Source: Micractinium sp. NFX-FRZ (lineage: Eukaryota; Chlorophyta; Trebouxiophyceae; Chlorellales; Chlorellaceae). From it: a stretch of DNA of 53,048 bases. The translations under genes and the position numbers were made by a program. Below, in pieces: positions 1 to 10,647 of this stretch (positions within the stretch are counted from its first letter, which is position 1; every line of letters starts with the position of its first letter). The stretch lies in contig JAPTJF010000434.1 of NCBI GenBank assembly GCA_029339195.1, positions 1 through 53,048 on the forward strand, in the 5' to 3' direction. Under the pieces are notes generated by a model, which saw only the letters and a program-made list of their open reading frames with translations, had not been told where the DNA came from and did no database searches.

Positions 1-49
<49 letters not shown>
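1..49. repeat. Poly-G homopolymer at the window edge
   Basis: An uninterrupted run of 49 G residues followed by C and more G-rich sequence. It lies just past the last visible serpin exon, where the reactive-loop exons are expected. It could be a true homopolymer in an intron or a sequencing/assembly artefact at a contig end; the sequence alone cannot decide. Confidence 0.95.
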
Positions 50-261
50 CGGGAGGGCACAGGGGCACCACGTTTTGCGAGCTGCGCAAAAACGGGCCGT
101 TGCCGGCTGCATTTTGCAAGGGGAGAAGTTTACCCGGGTTTCAGACGTGTGCAGGATGGGTGGCGAGAGGTATGGTGAGGTCGGGGTGGGGTGGGGATGG
201 CGGCACCTCGTGGCATTGTGTTTACAGATCAAAGCAAAGCCATGCAGTGCTGGCTATTCAC

Positions 262-3200
262 CTGGGAAGGTAGAGGTTGATGGGGTAGTCAGCTGCGCCC
301 CACACAGGTGCCTCCTCGTCTCCTGCCACCTCAGCTGGCACCAGGCTGGCAGACACCTGCAGGGGGGGGCGGTGGGGGGATGGTGACCTCGTGTAGTTGG
401 TGTATATGGTATTGGGCGCGTGGGTGTGGCAAGGTGGGTGTGTGGGGTGTGTGCAGGGGCCGGGCAGGCGGGAACGGGAGGCGGGTGTGCAACCACGCAG
501 CTGCACAGACCGAGCATGTAGGGGCGCATTGGCAGAGCAACAGAGCGGCGCCCTGCCCAGGCGCAACTCTGGCACAGCCAAACCCGCGAGCACTCACCGC
601 CCTTCGGCAGGCCGCCAGTGCGTCGGCATAAGGCACGGGGCCCGCCTCGGAGTCCAGGGCTCGCTGTCCATTCACCAACTCCTCGCTCCAGTTGCCCACA
701 GGCATTGCCACCACGCCTGTCAGACGTGGAAGGAGGGGTTGGCGGGCGGGAGGGAGGGGGGTGTGTGCAGGGAGGGGTGGGTTGGAGGTGGGAGGAGGGT
801 TGTGAGTGCAGGCGAGGTGCGGTAAGACAGTGGGGGGGCAAGGAGATGGGGAGTGAATGAATGATGCCAGTTCCGCCCAGAAGCATGGCGGCTAGGCCTG
901 AGGGGCAGGTGGGAGGCAGCCGGTGCGAGGAGCCGGGTGCGGAGCAGCATCCGCTTTCAGTTCCTCAAATGCCGGCAGGGAGGACTGGAGGGTAAGCATT
1001 GTGCGTGCAGCAGCGCGCACATCTGGCCATCGGTGGGCCTCACACTCACGCGCACCCGCCTCCCTACCCCGGCCAGCCCCATCAAACATGCTCAACTTGC
1101 AGCACATGCACACTAATTACTACTAAGTAGCAATGCCCGTTTTATTGCCCACCAGAGTAGGTGGACCCCTCGTAGGGCAGCTTGATGGCGGCGCACTCCA
1201 CGGCTGCATCCCCCACATCGGCGGGCAGGGAGGCCACCTGCGCGCCGCAGTGGAGCAAAGTCACCATGCGACTTGCGCAGTCGGACCAACGAGGAATGCG
1301 GAGCTGCCGCAGCGGCATATGCCCTCGCTGACACAACCTCTTGCCAGCTGCTCAGCCCCGCAGGCCCCCCGTTCCCTGTCCCCTTTGCTCCCTGCATTTG
1401 CAACCAACCAGCGGCCTCCCAATGCTTCCAACCCCACCTTCTGGGGCGCCAATCTGTGACAGTTTCCTTCCAACCCCACCCCCCACCTGCACCACCCGAG
1501 GCTCCAGCTGCTTCATCATCATCGCGCTCTCCTGGCTGCCGCCGTCCAGCAGGTCAAAGGGGGCCGCCTCGGTTGAGAAACTGCAGTGGGGAGGAAAAGG
1601 GGCACGCGACGCTCTTTTCTGTGGTGGCCAGTATGTGGGTTGGAAGCCCCCCCCCCCCCCCCCAAGGCACCGCAGGTGGGGCGGGGGGCCACAGGACTCG
1701 CTGGCACACCAAAGCACGGCACAGCATGGCGCAGCGCAGCATAGCTTGGCGCGGCACACAACATTGCAACGTGGTTCGGCACAGCATGGCGAAGCAAGTC
1801 GAAGCGCAGCATGCGCAGCGCGCAGCGTGCGACTGACTTGTTGAAGGAGTGCACCCATCCGGCCTTGAAGTACACGGCGTTCACCAGGATGAGCACGGCC
1901 TGCGCATGCGGCGCCGCAAGGGTGAGCTTTGAACGAAAAACAAAGAAGAAAGAAGAAGAGCACATCCTTGGCTGTTCACCAGGATGAGCACGGCCTGCGG
2001 TACGAAAGGTTGACTGTGCGGTGTGCACGGGGTCATCGGGGCAATTAGAGGGGTGCACACAAGATGAAATGTGTGCCGTCAGGCAGTGCTCACTGGCAAC
2101 GAAAGTGTGTGGGCACATGCAGCACGACGTCCGCGCCTCGTGTGACCTCTGCCTGCAGGCTGCGGGAGGGGCCGCAAGTCCCCCACTCTGCCCAGCACCT
2201 GCAGCAAGCAATTGGTCGAATGTGTGCTCCCAGCTCCTCCCCCGGCCACCGTCCTTGCTGGCAGTCCGCATGTTGTTCCCTGCCGGTGCCCCCTGCCAGA
2301 CCAATGGCAGATCAATAAGGAAATGGCGTTTTAGCGGGCAAAAACGACAGCCGGGTGGGCGCACCTCCTTGACCACGTCCTCGCTGGCGATCTGAGTAAT
2401 CTTCCCATTCGTTGCCTCGCTCACCCAGGCATTGACGGCCTGCACTAATGGTGAGGTGTGACGAGGTGTGACGAGGTGTGTGCAGAGGGGAAGAGAGGGT
2501 GCGGAGGGGACATGCGTTTTGAGACAGAGAGCTTATCTCCCCAAGGCCCCTACTCATCACCCCCACACACCGCCCACACCACCCAGACACCTCCCACTTC
2601 CTCATACCCCGCAGACCCGCCCCAGGCCCCCACCTCTGCGCTGGTCAGGCTCTCCAGGGAGGCATTATAGTAGGTGCTGAGGGCATCAGTGAACTGGGGT
2701 TGCCACCCCAGGCCCTGCAGGAAGGCGGGGGGGCACGGAGGGGGCCAGACGGGAGAAGGAGCAGCGTCAGGAGCAGGCGCCAGCGGGGCGGCCACAAACA
2801 GGCAACGCAGGGCGGACGGGCAGCGGGGCCGGCATGCTCGGCTGTGGGGGCAGAGGCTCAGCCTGTCCACACGCTTCCTCACTCCCCAAGCTCCGTGCTT
2901 GAAAGCGGGCGGGGGGGGGAGGGGGGGGCGGCGGCCTGCCCACCTGCTTCAGCCAAGCGCTGTTGGCGTTGTCCACCCGCGGGCCAGGCTCCGCTGCGCC
3001 CGTCTCAACCAAGCCGACCGCGGGTTCCTGGCGGGCGACAAGTAGAGGGGACGACGGCAAAAGCAGGCAGGGGAGGAAGTCAACTTGAGATAGAACGGGG
3101 ACCATGGTTTGAGCGGTGGGCACAGCACCCACACTCACACACGCCCACCCCACCCACAGACACGTCCCAGCTGCACCCTGCAGCACCCACACACGCCCAC

Positions 3201-4731
3201 TGCACCTTGACCAGCTCTGATGTGAGGTCGGACAGCAGGGAGTTGAAGTCGGTCAGGTTGATGCCCACAGGGCCCAGGGCGGCCTGCAGTACAGGGGAAG
3301 CGGTACAACGGAGCACAGGGGCAGTACACGTGGAGGGCGGCAAGCTGAAGACGCTTCATGCCCACAAGGACCCAGGGCGGTGGCACAGTGGAGCGCAAGG
3401 GCAGCACAAGCGGGCGGGCAGGGCGTAGAGGCGGGAATCCCCCAGCTCCTCAGCCCTGCCAGCCAGAGGAGCAGCAGGACCCCAGGATGGCCAGAAAAAA
3501 CGGCTCCCTTTGCCCCCTCCCCCCAAAGAAGACCTGCAGCGCCCCTCCCCCTCCCATACACCACTGGGAGCACCACAGCGCGTTGCTGCCACACATTCAC
3601 ATGCTTCGAATGAAGAGCTCCTGCACGATAGCCCAATAGCCCACCCCGGGGGACCTTTGCTTGCGCTTGTCCACCTCACCCTTGCTCCCTACCAGCCCGC
3701 TGCATCGATCCAGCCTGCTGTGCTTCCCCTGCTCCTTCTCCCTGCTTTCAATCCTGGCAGCCCCCCCGCTGTTCCAGGGGTCTGTGTCGCACTTTGTTTG
3801 CTGTAAACCCACAAAAGCAAAAGCAAAAGCAAGCTCACCAGGATCTGCAGCGCCGACTCGCCCTCCGGCTCTGCCCCGTTGAGCAGCATGGCCAGGGCCT
3901 GGGCCACGCTGAAAGGGGACAGGATGAGGCCGGCACCCTTCCCGGCCGGGATCTGCGGGCATTGAGAGGGGAAGGGGGGCGGCAGGCATGTTGAGGCAGG
4001 GAGGTTTCGAATGCTGCGGGCAGCGGGGCTTGGCGTGACCAATCGCACCAATCCTGAGTTTGCAGGGGGCGGGGTGAGAGGATGGGTGGCTGTGGTGAGG
4101 CAAGTGGGTGGGGAAGCAGCAAGGCCAAGGGCTGTGCAGTGTACAATAAGGACAGCGTCACAAATTTGGCACCCGTGCCGCCGGCAGGAGCATGTGGGGC
4201 ACAGGTGCAGGGCAGCGGAGCAGGCGCACAAACACACCTTTAGTGCCACCTGGTCAAACAGCGCATCTCCGAAGGCGTTGATGTCAGCCGCCAGCTGGGC
4301 TGTGTTGGGGTCCACTGACTCCCGCAGGCGGCGCTGGGGCGCGGCAGCAGCTACGGGCAGGGCGGGGGCAGGGCGGGGCACAGGTGAGCAGGATGCAGGC
4401 ATCAGGGCGGGGAGTGGGCGGCGCCGCAGCGGGCATCAAAACTTGAGGGTTGGCGGGCAGCATATAGTTGATGTTTGTTTGGTGGTGTGGTTAGGCATGA
4501 GGTGGCAGGTGCTGCCTCCCAGGCTGCCAGGACTGCACTCTGCGCACGTCCTCTCCCTTCCGGCTTGCGGCGGCAGCAGAAGAGGCAGGAGCAGGCCTCT
4601 TGCTGGGGCACGCGGCACCCTGGGAAGTACCGCGTTCCGGTCAACGCACCGCAAGCGATGAGTAGCGGGTTGACGAGCCCGCAGAGGACCACTGAGGCCA
4701 GTAGCGGGACGCCCTGCCGGTGTCGCCACAT
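262..4731 (-). CDS. Secreted serpin (serine protease inhibitor), 3' part missing
   Basis: Twelve exons read in one frame: 4731-4650, 4350-4238, 3952-3839, 3283-3206, 3027-2944, 2714-2634, 2439-2365, 1899-1838, 1580-1496, 1237-1153, 716-598, 356-262. They encode about 357 residues. The ATG at 4731 opens a hydrophobic signal peptide (residues about 8-27). Serpin blocks follow in the family order: LSPFSVAQALAMLLNGA, NANSAWLKQ, VNAWVSEATNGKI, LILVNAVYFKAGW, AAIKLPYEG, VVAMPVGNW and YPINLYLPR. The last is the strand that normally precedes the KF motif. Family members trap proteases by cleavage of a C-terminal reactive loop; that loop and the last 60-80 residues would lie left of position 262, so inhibitory activity and target cannot be judged. 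The gene is divergent from the protease gene at 5733. Family assignment is firm; the exon 9 donor could be 12 bases further on. Confidence 0.88.
1974..1999 (-). repeat. Perfect echo of serpin exon 8 start
   Basis: These 26 bases repeat 1879-1904 exactly. The real copy spans the acceptor and first 21 coding bases of the exon encoding LILVNAVYF. The copy sits upstream of that exon on the minus strand and keeps the CAG acceptor. Absence of any substitution suggests it is one of the youngest edge duplications in the window. Confidence 0.9.
3360..3406 (-). repeat. Diverged echo of serpin exon 4 start
   Basis: Resembles 3264-3330: shared stretches include cccaca(g/a)gg(g)cccagggcgg and a following caggggcag-like block. 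It carries the 5' edge of the exon encoding LGPVGINL and lies upstream of it in transcription order. Confidence 0.6.
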
Positions 4732-5732
4732 GGTGCGCGGGTTCTGTCGTCCTTTCAACGAAGCGGTTGCAAGCAATTATGTGCTGGGGGATCGGTAAAT
4801 TGAAATGCACAGTCTCCGACGCATCGGGGCGGCCAGCAAGGCAAGAGCGCGCGCGGAAGGCCTTGCATTCGGGACCCAACGTGCATTTGATTGGTGCACG
4901 CATGGCATGGATCACCGGCTACAGCACCAGGGGCCGTGGGATGCTGCCGTAACATTACGGCTGCCGCCGCCAGCCCGCCGCCGCTAGCCCGCCATCACGC
5001 CATCGCTGGCAGGTACACCAAGGCCAAGAAGCGCCTAAAGAGCTGCATCGCAGCCTTAAGTATTGGCTGCAGTCCCAGCTGGTTGCTGCGATCAGAGGCT
5101 ATCAGCAAAATCAACAGCCAGTCCAAGGTCTTTATTAGGGCCTTGCATGCGGCTGGCAGCGCTGGGGGCAGTGCAGCGGCATGCCATAGTGCACTCGGTT
5201 GGTGGGCAAGCACAGCAAATAACCATCCTTCCAAAAAGTCAGGAAGCAAATGACTTTCACAGCCATCCTCAGGCGCAAGGCTGCCAGAAGCTGAAAATGT
5301 CGTGGCTGGCCCGGCCCAGGCATCGCTGCGTCAGGTGCTGCACCCAGCCTGAAACGCTGGGTACAATTTGGTACACCATGTTGTTCAAAACAACCGGAGA
5401 CACTTGTCAGGACTCAAGAGTTTCCAAGATTGGTCCACCTGGTGAGGTGCGGCTGTACTGCAAGCGTCGGCAGTCGCGTCGCCATGCTTTGTCATGCTGT
5501 GCCACATTTGCTTCCCCGCGTTAAAGTTGCCTAAAATCAGGCATCCATGAGTGAAATCGCCATCTCCGCACCATCCGAGCAGCGTGCAACACACTTTGAA
5601 CCCCAGCCAGCAGGGCGGCGTCCCGCGGCACTCAAGTGCCCACACTCTTTCCGACCAGGTTCCTCCCGCTATCAACTGAAATTGTCGTTGAAGTGTTTCT
5701 AGCTGCTTTGTCGGTCAAGGGGGTGAAGTGCC
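4732..5732. promoter_or_regulatory. Shared upstream region of serpin and protease genes
   Basis: About 1 kb separates the divergent start codons at 4731 (-) and 5733 (+). It is less GC-extreme than the flanking introns, especially 5040-5560. I see no recognisable domain on either strand and no clear TATA box. It presumably contains both promoters and both 5' untranslated regions; further upstream exons of either gene cannot be excluded. Confidence 0.5.
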
Positions 5733-8704
5733 ATGCGGCTCCATGCCGTGGGCATGGCGCTCGCGCTGCTGGCCTTACAAGCGGTCCCTCTCGCTTCAGG
5801 TAAGGCACTGAAATCCTGAAAGCCGCCCTGCAGCGACCTGTGTGAGCGAGGAGGTGGCCAGTCCTCCCCCTCGCCCCACTGGGCGCCCAGCTCCTGCGCT
5901 GCCCTCCTCCGCACACAAGGCGCTCGCATGGCTCAAGGACCACGCTCCCGGCCCCGCCCCGCGCAGGCCGGCGCCTGCAGGAGGGCGGAGCGGTAGCGGC
6001 AGAAGAGGCAACGGCAGCGGCAGAGGCAGCGGCAGCGGCCACTACGCTGCCTGGCTCGGCACTTGGCAGTGGCAATGGTGGCGCTGCCACTGACCCTGCA
6101 GCAGCAGCGGCCACCACATTACCCGTCTCGGCGTTTGGCGGCGGCGGTGAAGTTGCCGGCGCCGCCGCCGACACCTCAGCAGCAGCAGCAGCAGCGGCGG
6201 CAGCGGCAGCAAAAGAGGAAGCAGAGCATGGACTTGTAGAGATGAAAATCATCAATGGAGATCCAGTCAACTCCACAGAATTCAACTTCATGACGGCGCT
6301 GGTGAGTGCGCACCCAGCACACAGCAAAACTACCCATGTCAGACTGTCAAAGCAGCACCCAGCAAGCTTACAAGCTGTTGACATCATGCAGCAGTGTGGC
6401 AAGCTGACAAGCTGTCACGCAGCAGTGTGGCGAGCTGACAAGCTGTCACCCAGCAACCAGCAAGCTTACCCCAGTGTCACCCAGCACCCAGCAAGCTATC
6501 ACGCTGCTTGCCGTTGCTGGGCGCGCGGCCATCCAAGCAGCCATCCACCAGCGCGGTGGGGCGCGTCCTTTGCTCGTGCCCTGCTGCGCTGGCAGCTGCA
6601 CTGCCAGACCGTTGTCACCAGCTCAACGCCCCCCCTGGTGCCCTCCCCGCTGCCTTGCCACGCAGTTCATGAACGGCCGGTTCTTTTGCGGGGGCACGCT
6701 CATAGCCAACGACACTGTCCTCACAGGTGTGCGGGGCAAGCTGGTGGAACCTGTTTCCTGTTGTGGAGTGGCTGCCTCACACAGGGTGCTGCGTGCGCAC
6801 AGGTGCACGCTCACCAGGCCGTCGGTGGGAGGGAGGCAAGTTGGTGGGTGGAAGGAGTGGGTTCACAGAGCGTGCTTCAGGCGGTGGCTGCCCAGGCAGC
6901 AGGCGTTTGGTCCCCGCCTTGAGCCTCCCCCCAATCCCGCCCCTCCCCTCCCTGCACCTTGCTCACCCGCCCCGCTCTCTGCTGCCCTCCCCGCGCCACA
7001 CACACCGCCTTGCACCTCCTGCCCCTTCCTCACCCCCGCCTGCTCTCTGCCGCCCTCCCCACGCCGCCATGCATCTTGCCCCGCCCCTGCAGCCGCGCAC
7101 TGCATGGTGGACACGCAGCTGGTGGACTCCCCCCAGGCCCTCACTGCCTGGGTGCTGGGCAAGCAGTACCCCGTCGCCCGCATCTTTGCACACCCAGGTA
7201 GGTGCAGCTGTGTGTGTTTGTGTGTGTGTATATAGTATACCGGGGCGCGCCCGACGGGCCGCCCCCCCAGCGCGGGGTGCCCGCCTCCCCCCCCCGTGCC
7301 GTGCGCGTTTGTGTGCGTGTGCAGTACCCTGTACTAGCCCCGCATCGCTGCGCCCCCGCATGGTTTGCATGCATGATCCCGCATGCTGCGTCCTCCCTGC
7401 AGGCTACAGCGCCCTTACCATCCCTAATGACAACGTGGACCTCACTTTTGAGGGCTCCCTGCACGACCTGGCGGTGCTCAAGCTGGCAGAGGCGGCGCCC
7501 GCTGGCGCGGCCATCGCTGAGCTGGCGACAGCTGGCACGCCGCTGGCGCCTGGGGAGCGGCTGCAGGTCGCGGGGTGGGGCACAACAGAGACTGGGCAGC
7601 CCAGCAACATTCTCAAGTGAGTGCCGGCATTACTTACTGATTGATGATGTCCCTGTGAGGGAAGGGGAGGGGCAGGAGGTTGAGAGTGGGGGTGGGCACT
7701 GGCCCCGCAGCAAGCCGGGGCAGAGGCGGAAGATTCCATGTGCACTGGGCGAGCCTGCTGTGCCACATGGGCCATGCTTTGCCCGCGTGGCAGTTCGTGG
7801 CGTGCCGCGGCCCAACCCCTCCCAGCCTGCACCGCCCGCCGGGGCGCACCCGCCGTCAGCTTTGCCCCTCAACTGCCCACTGGCCAGCCAGCTCCTGAGC
7901 CCCCCGCCCCCGCTGTGCCCCGCTGTGGCCCACCCTCCTCTGCCCGGTGCCCGCTGCCCTTCCTTCCCGCAGGTATGCCGAAGTGAACTACCTCATATTC
8001 CCCCAGTGTGCCGCCGATTATGACGATGTGCTGTGCGGCGGCGGCACGGGGGACAACACATGCAACGGCGACTCTGGGGGGCCGCTCATACTGCGCAACG
8101 CCACCACCGGGGAGGCAATCATTTTGGGGGTCACGTCGCATGGCCCCGATTGCCTGGCGGGCCCCAACTATGCTTACGGCTATTACACTGGTGCGTTGGT
8201 TGAAGAGAAGTGCTGTTATGGGAGAGGGAAGGGGAGGAGAGGCTGGCCGAGGCAGGTGCGAGCGATTCAGCAGCCTGCCCTGCACGCCTGCTCTGCGCCC
8301 ACCGGGCCCACCCGCCCGACCACCTGCCTGTCCTGCCTGCCCGCCCCGCCCCCGCAGACGTACGCAAGTACCTGCCGGCCATCACTAACTGGACAGCGGG
8401 GCTGGACATCACGTGGCCACCGGAAGATGACAGCAGCAGCAGCAGCGGCGGCAGCAGTGGCAGCGGCGGAGGCACGTACAGCGGCGACGGCAGCGGCGAC
8501 GGCAGCAGCGACGGCAGCAGCGATGGCAGCACGAGCAGCAGCGGGCCCACGGCGGCGCAGCTGCCAGCGGACGCCGCGCCCGCCCCGACTGGCTGGGAGC
8601 CTGTGCCCGGGTGGGATGGGGAGGGGTGGCCCACCTCCGAGGAGGATGCCAGCTGGCGCACCGTCTTTTGCCAGCTCTTCCCCACCAGCTGCACATCCGT
8701 CTGA
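5733..8704 (+). CDS. Secreted trypsin-fold (S1) serine protease, zymogen
   Basis: Seven exons: 5733-5799, 5967-6301, 6666-6726, 7093-7197, 7403-7616, 7973-8190, 8358-8704, giving 448 residues. Residues 1-22 form a signal peptide. An Ala-rich, acidic propeptide (about 23-116) ends in VEMK, followed by IINGDPVNS, the expected new N-terminus after cleavage at Lys116. The catalytic triad is visible: His157 in AAHC, Asp211 in HDLAVLKL and Ser295 in GDSGGP, with oxyanion-hole Gly293. Cys residues flank the triad as in the family. The residue equivalent to trypsin Asp189 is Asn289, so trypsin-like Lys/Arg preference is doubtful. After the S1 fold comes a Ser/Gly/Asp-rich linker and a Trp/acidic tail to residue 448. 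Secretion and proteolysis are inferred from the family; the pairing with the serpin is an inference from position. Confidence 0.94.
6357..6500 (+). repeat. Minisatellite in protease intron 2
   Basis: About five degenerate copies of a roughly 20-base unit built on agcaagcttac / gacaagctgtcac, lying between exons 2 and 3. No coding similarity is seen. Confidence 0.75.
6969..7080 (+). repeat. Duplicated acceptor tract in protease intron 3
   Basis: Two imperfect copies of a pyrimidine-rich tract (6969-7014 and 7038-7080), each with gctctctgc(t/c)gccctcccc, stand before the acceptor of the exon carrying the catalytic His. Confidence 0.7.
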
Positions 8705-10647
8705 GTAGGCGGGTCGCCACCATTTTTTTCGTGTTTGTTACCAAAAGAAGTCGTCTTCCGACGCTATTGAAGCGGGAGCGCCAAGGCAGAGGGTCGCGGG
8801 TAGCGGTGCTCGTGCGGTGCGTGCTGCGCCCCCCCTCCCAAGCCCGCGCCGCTTCCGCCCGACGGAGGCGGCGCTGCATGTCCGAATAGATGGACACGAT
8901 GCCATATGCTGCCTCTTGTTTGACCGCCCCCAGTCCTGTACCACACCAGCCCCTCCTTTTTGAGCGCGCTCTCCCCCCCCAGAGTGTGAGCGTGCTCTGC
9001 TGAAGCGGCTCCGGGCGGCCATTGCGCCTGGGGCGACTTGCACTGCAGCACAGCAACCACAACAAACCCTTCTTACCAATTACTCCCGATTCCTACATAT
9101 GCTCTCCCCTATTTGTCCCTCCCATGCCCGCCCCCAGCCCCGTGCATTTTGCCGGCGTGCATGAATAACCGACCCAAGCCAACCACCCAAGCCGCCCCGC
9201 AACCCTGTCACTCTGTCTGCTCTAATCCCTCTGTGCTCAAGGTCCCACCGCCACCTCCCCACAGCACACCTCTGCTGTATCCATGCCATGTAGTGCGGTC
9301 CCGGCGGCAAGTGCCCGCTCCTCTCCCGACCCCCGGCATGCCACCCCCCAAATAAATAACAGCACGCCTTGCCGTTCGTTCCTTCACCCTCAATATGCTC
9401 CTCCCCCTGCTTGCCCAATTGCTCTGCTGCTGGCGCCGTTAACAGCAGCACACGTTGTGTCGTCACGGAAAGGTGGCACCAAGAGGCTTGTGAGCAGACT
9501 CGGCAGTTGCACGCCTCAGCGGGTGCACACAAGCTGGATGTGAGAGGTGCAGGGCAGTTCCACAGGGAGGGGGAAAGGGCAGGCAGAGCGACAGGACGAA
9601 GCGTATTAAGCAGTGAGAAGGGGAGGGGCATGCACGGAGAGAGATACAGAGAAAATGGGTGGACCTGCATACATGTTAGCAACCGTACAGCAGGTTCCAG
9701 GGGGGCTCAGGCGGCGGCAGGCAGGGCTGATGCGGAACGGGGCTGAGACGGGAGGTGCAAAATGCAGTGGGTGGGAGGTTAGTTGAAGGCAAACGAGACG
9801 GGGGAAACCAAATGGGATGAGGTGGGGAAAGGTGCAAGCGCAAATGAGCAGGAGACAAGATGAGCAGGAGACTCTCCTCTGTACAGGGGGCGGGGGGTGC
9901 AGTGGGTGGGGCGCACTGGGCACCTCCATTGCTGTTAACCAGGCGGCAAAGAAAACAAGGGATTGGGAGCGCATCGGGCTGGGAGAGGAGGGGGCACAGC
10001 AGTCTAAAGACTCATCGCGGGAGAAGAAGAGGGGATGGCGGGTGCAACGGGTGGGGCAGGGTGTGTGAGCCCGGGCAATCACAAGGAGGGAGGGCAGTCA
10101 CACAAAGGGGCAGGGGCTGGGACACAGTGCGGCTGGGCAGCGCATCAGCTACAAGCACCGGCAAGCCTAGGAATGATAAATGGGCTGCACCCTCTTAACC
10201 GCCTTGCGGCACACGGTGCATTTTTGCTCACCACCTCTTGCTCGTGGTGGGCGCCATCACCCCACTCTTGCACTTCAGGCTTGTTGCACGTTAACGTTGC
10301 GATGCTGGATTGAAGTATTGCACAGATTCATGTCGTCGACAAGTCTAAGCCGCACCTTGTGCTTCCCCTGCTGCGCTGCTGCCGCCGGCGGCTACAGTGC
10401 CGCAGCCTGGGGCCTCCATGGCCAACTGGTCATGATTGACACCGCTTTTGCAATGCCCCTTCTGTCAGGCTCGGTGAAAATCTGGCACGTTGATGGCGCC
10501 AGCAGTTAACACGGCAATGTTTGAATTGAACATTGGGCAGGTCTTGAGTGAATCTGATACCTCGGTGGAATGCACTGGAAAGAAGCAGTAAGATACTTTT
10601 GCAAATTCTGCTTGGCGAATGTCACGCTGCAGTGCCAACGCCAGGCG
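8705..10647. other. Convergent intergenic region, no gene recognised
   Basis: Holds the 3' untranslated regions of the protease (+) and arsS (-). Pyrimidine-rich at 9060-9430, purine-rich at 9540-10130. A short reading frame near 10330-10509 ends in SGSVKIWHVDG, faintly like a WD repeat, but nothing supports it as a gene. Confidence 0.6.

Noticed and set aside
892..1113. Minus-strand frame containing FEELKADAA, considered as another serpin exon
   Set aside because: The exons at 1237-1153 and 716-598 join in phase and give the expected serpin sequence (TYSGVVAMPVGNW), leaving no room for it.
4995..5249. Hydrophobic minus-strand frame between the serpin and the protease
   Set aside because: No family similarity and no splice or codon support; lies in the presumed promoter region.
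10330..10509. Short frame ending SGSVKIWHVDG, similar to one WD-repeat strand
   Set aside because: A single short motif with no further repeats or supporting exons nearby.
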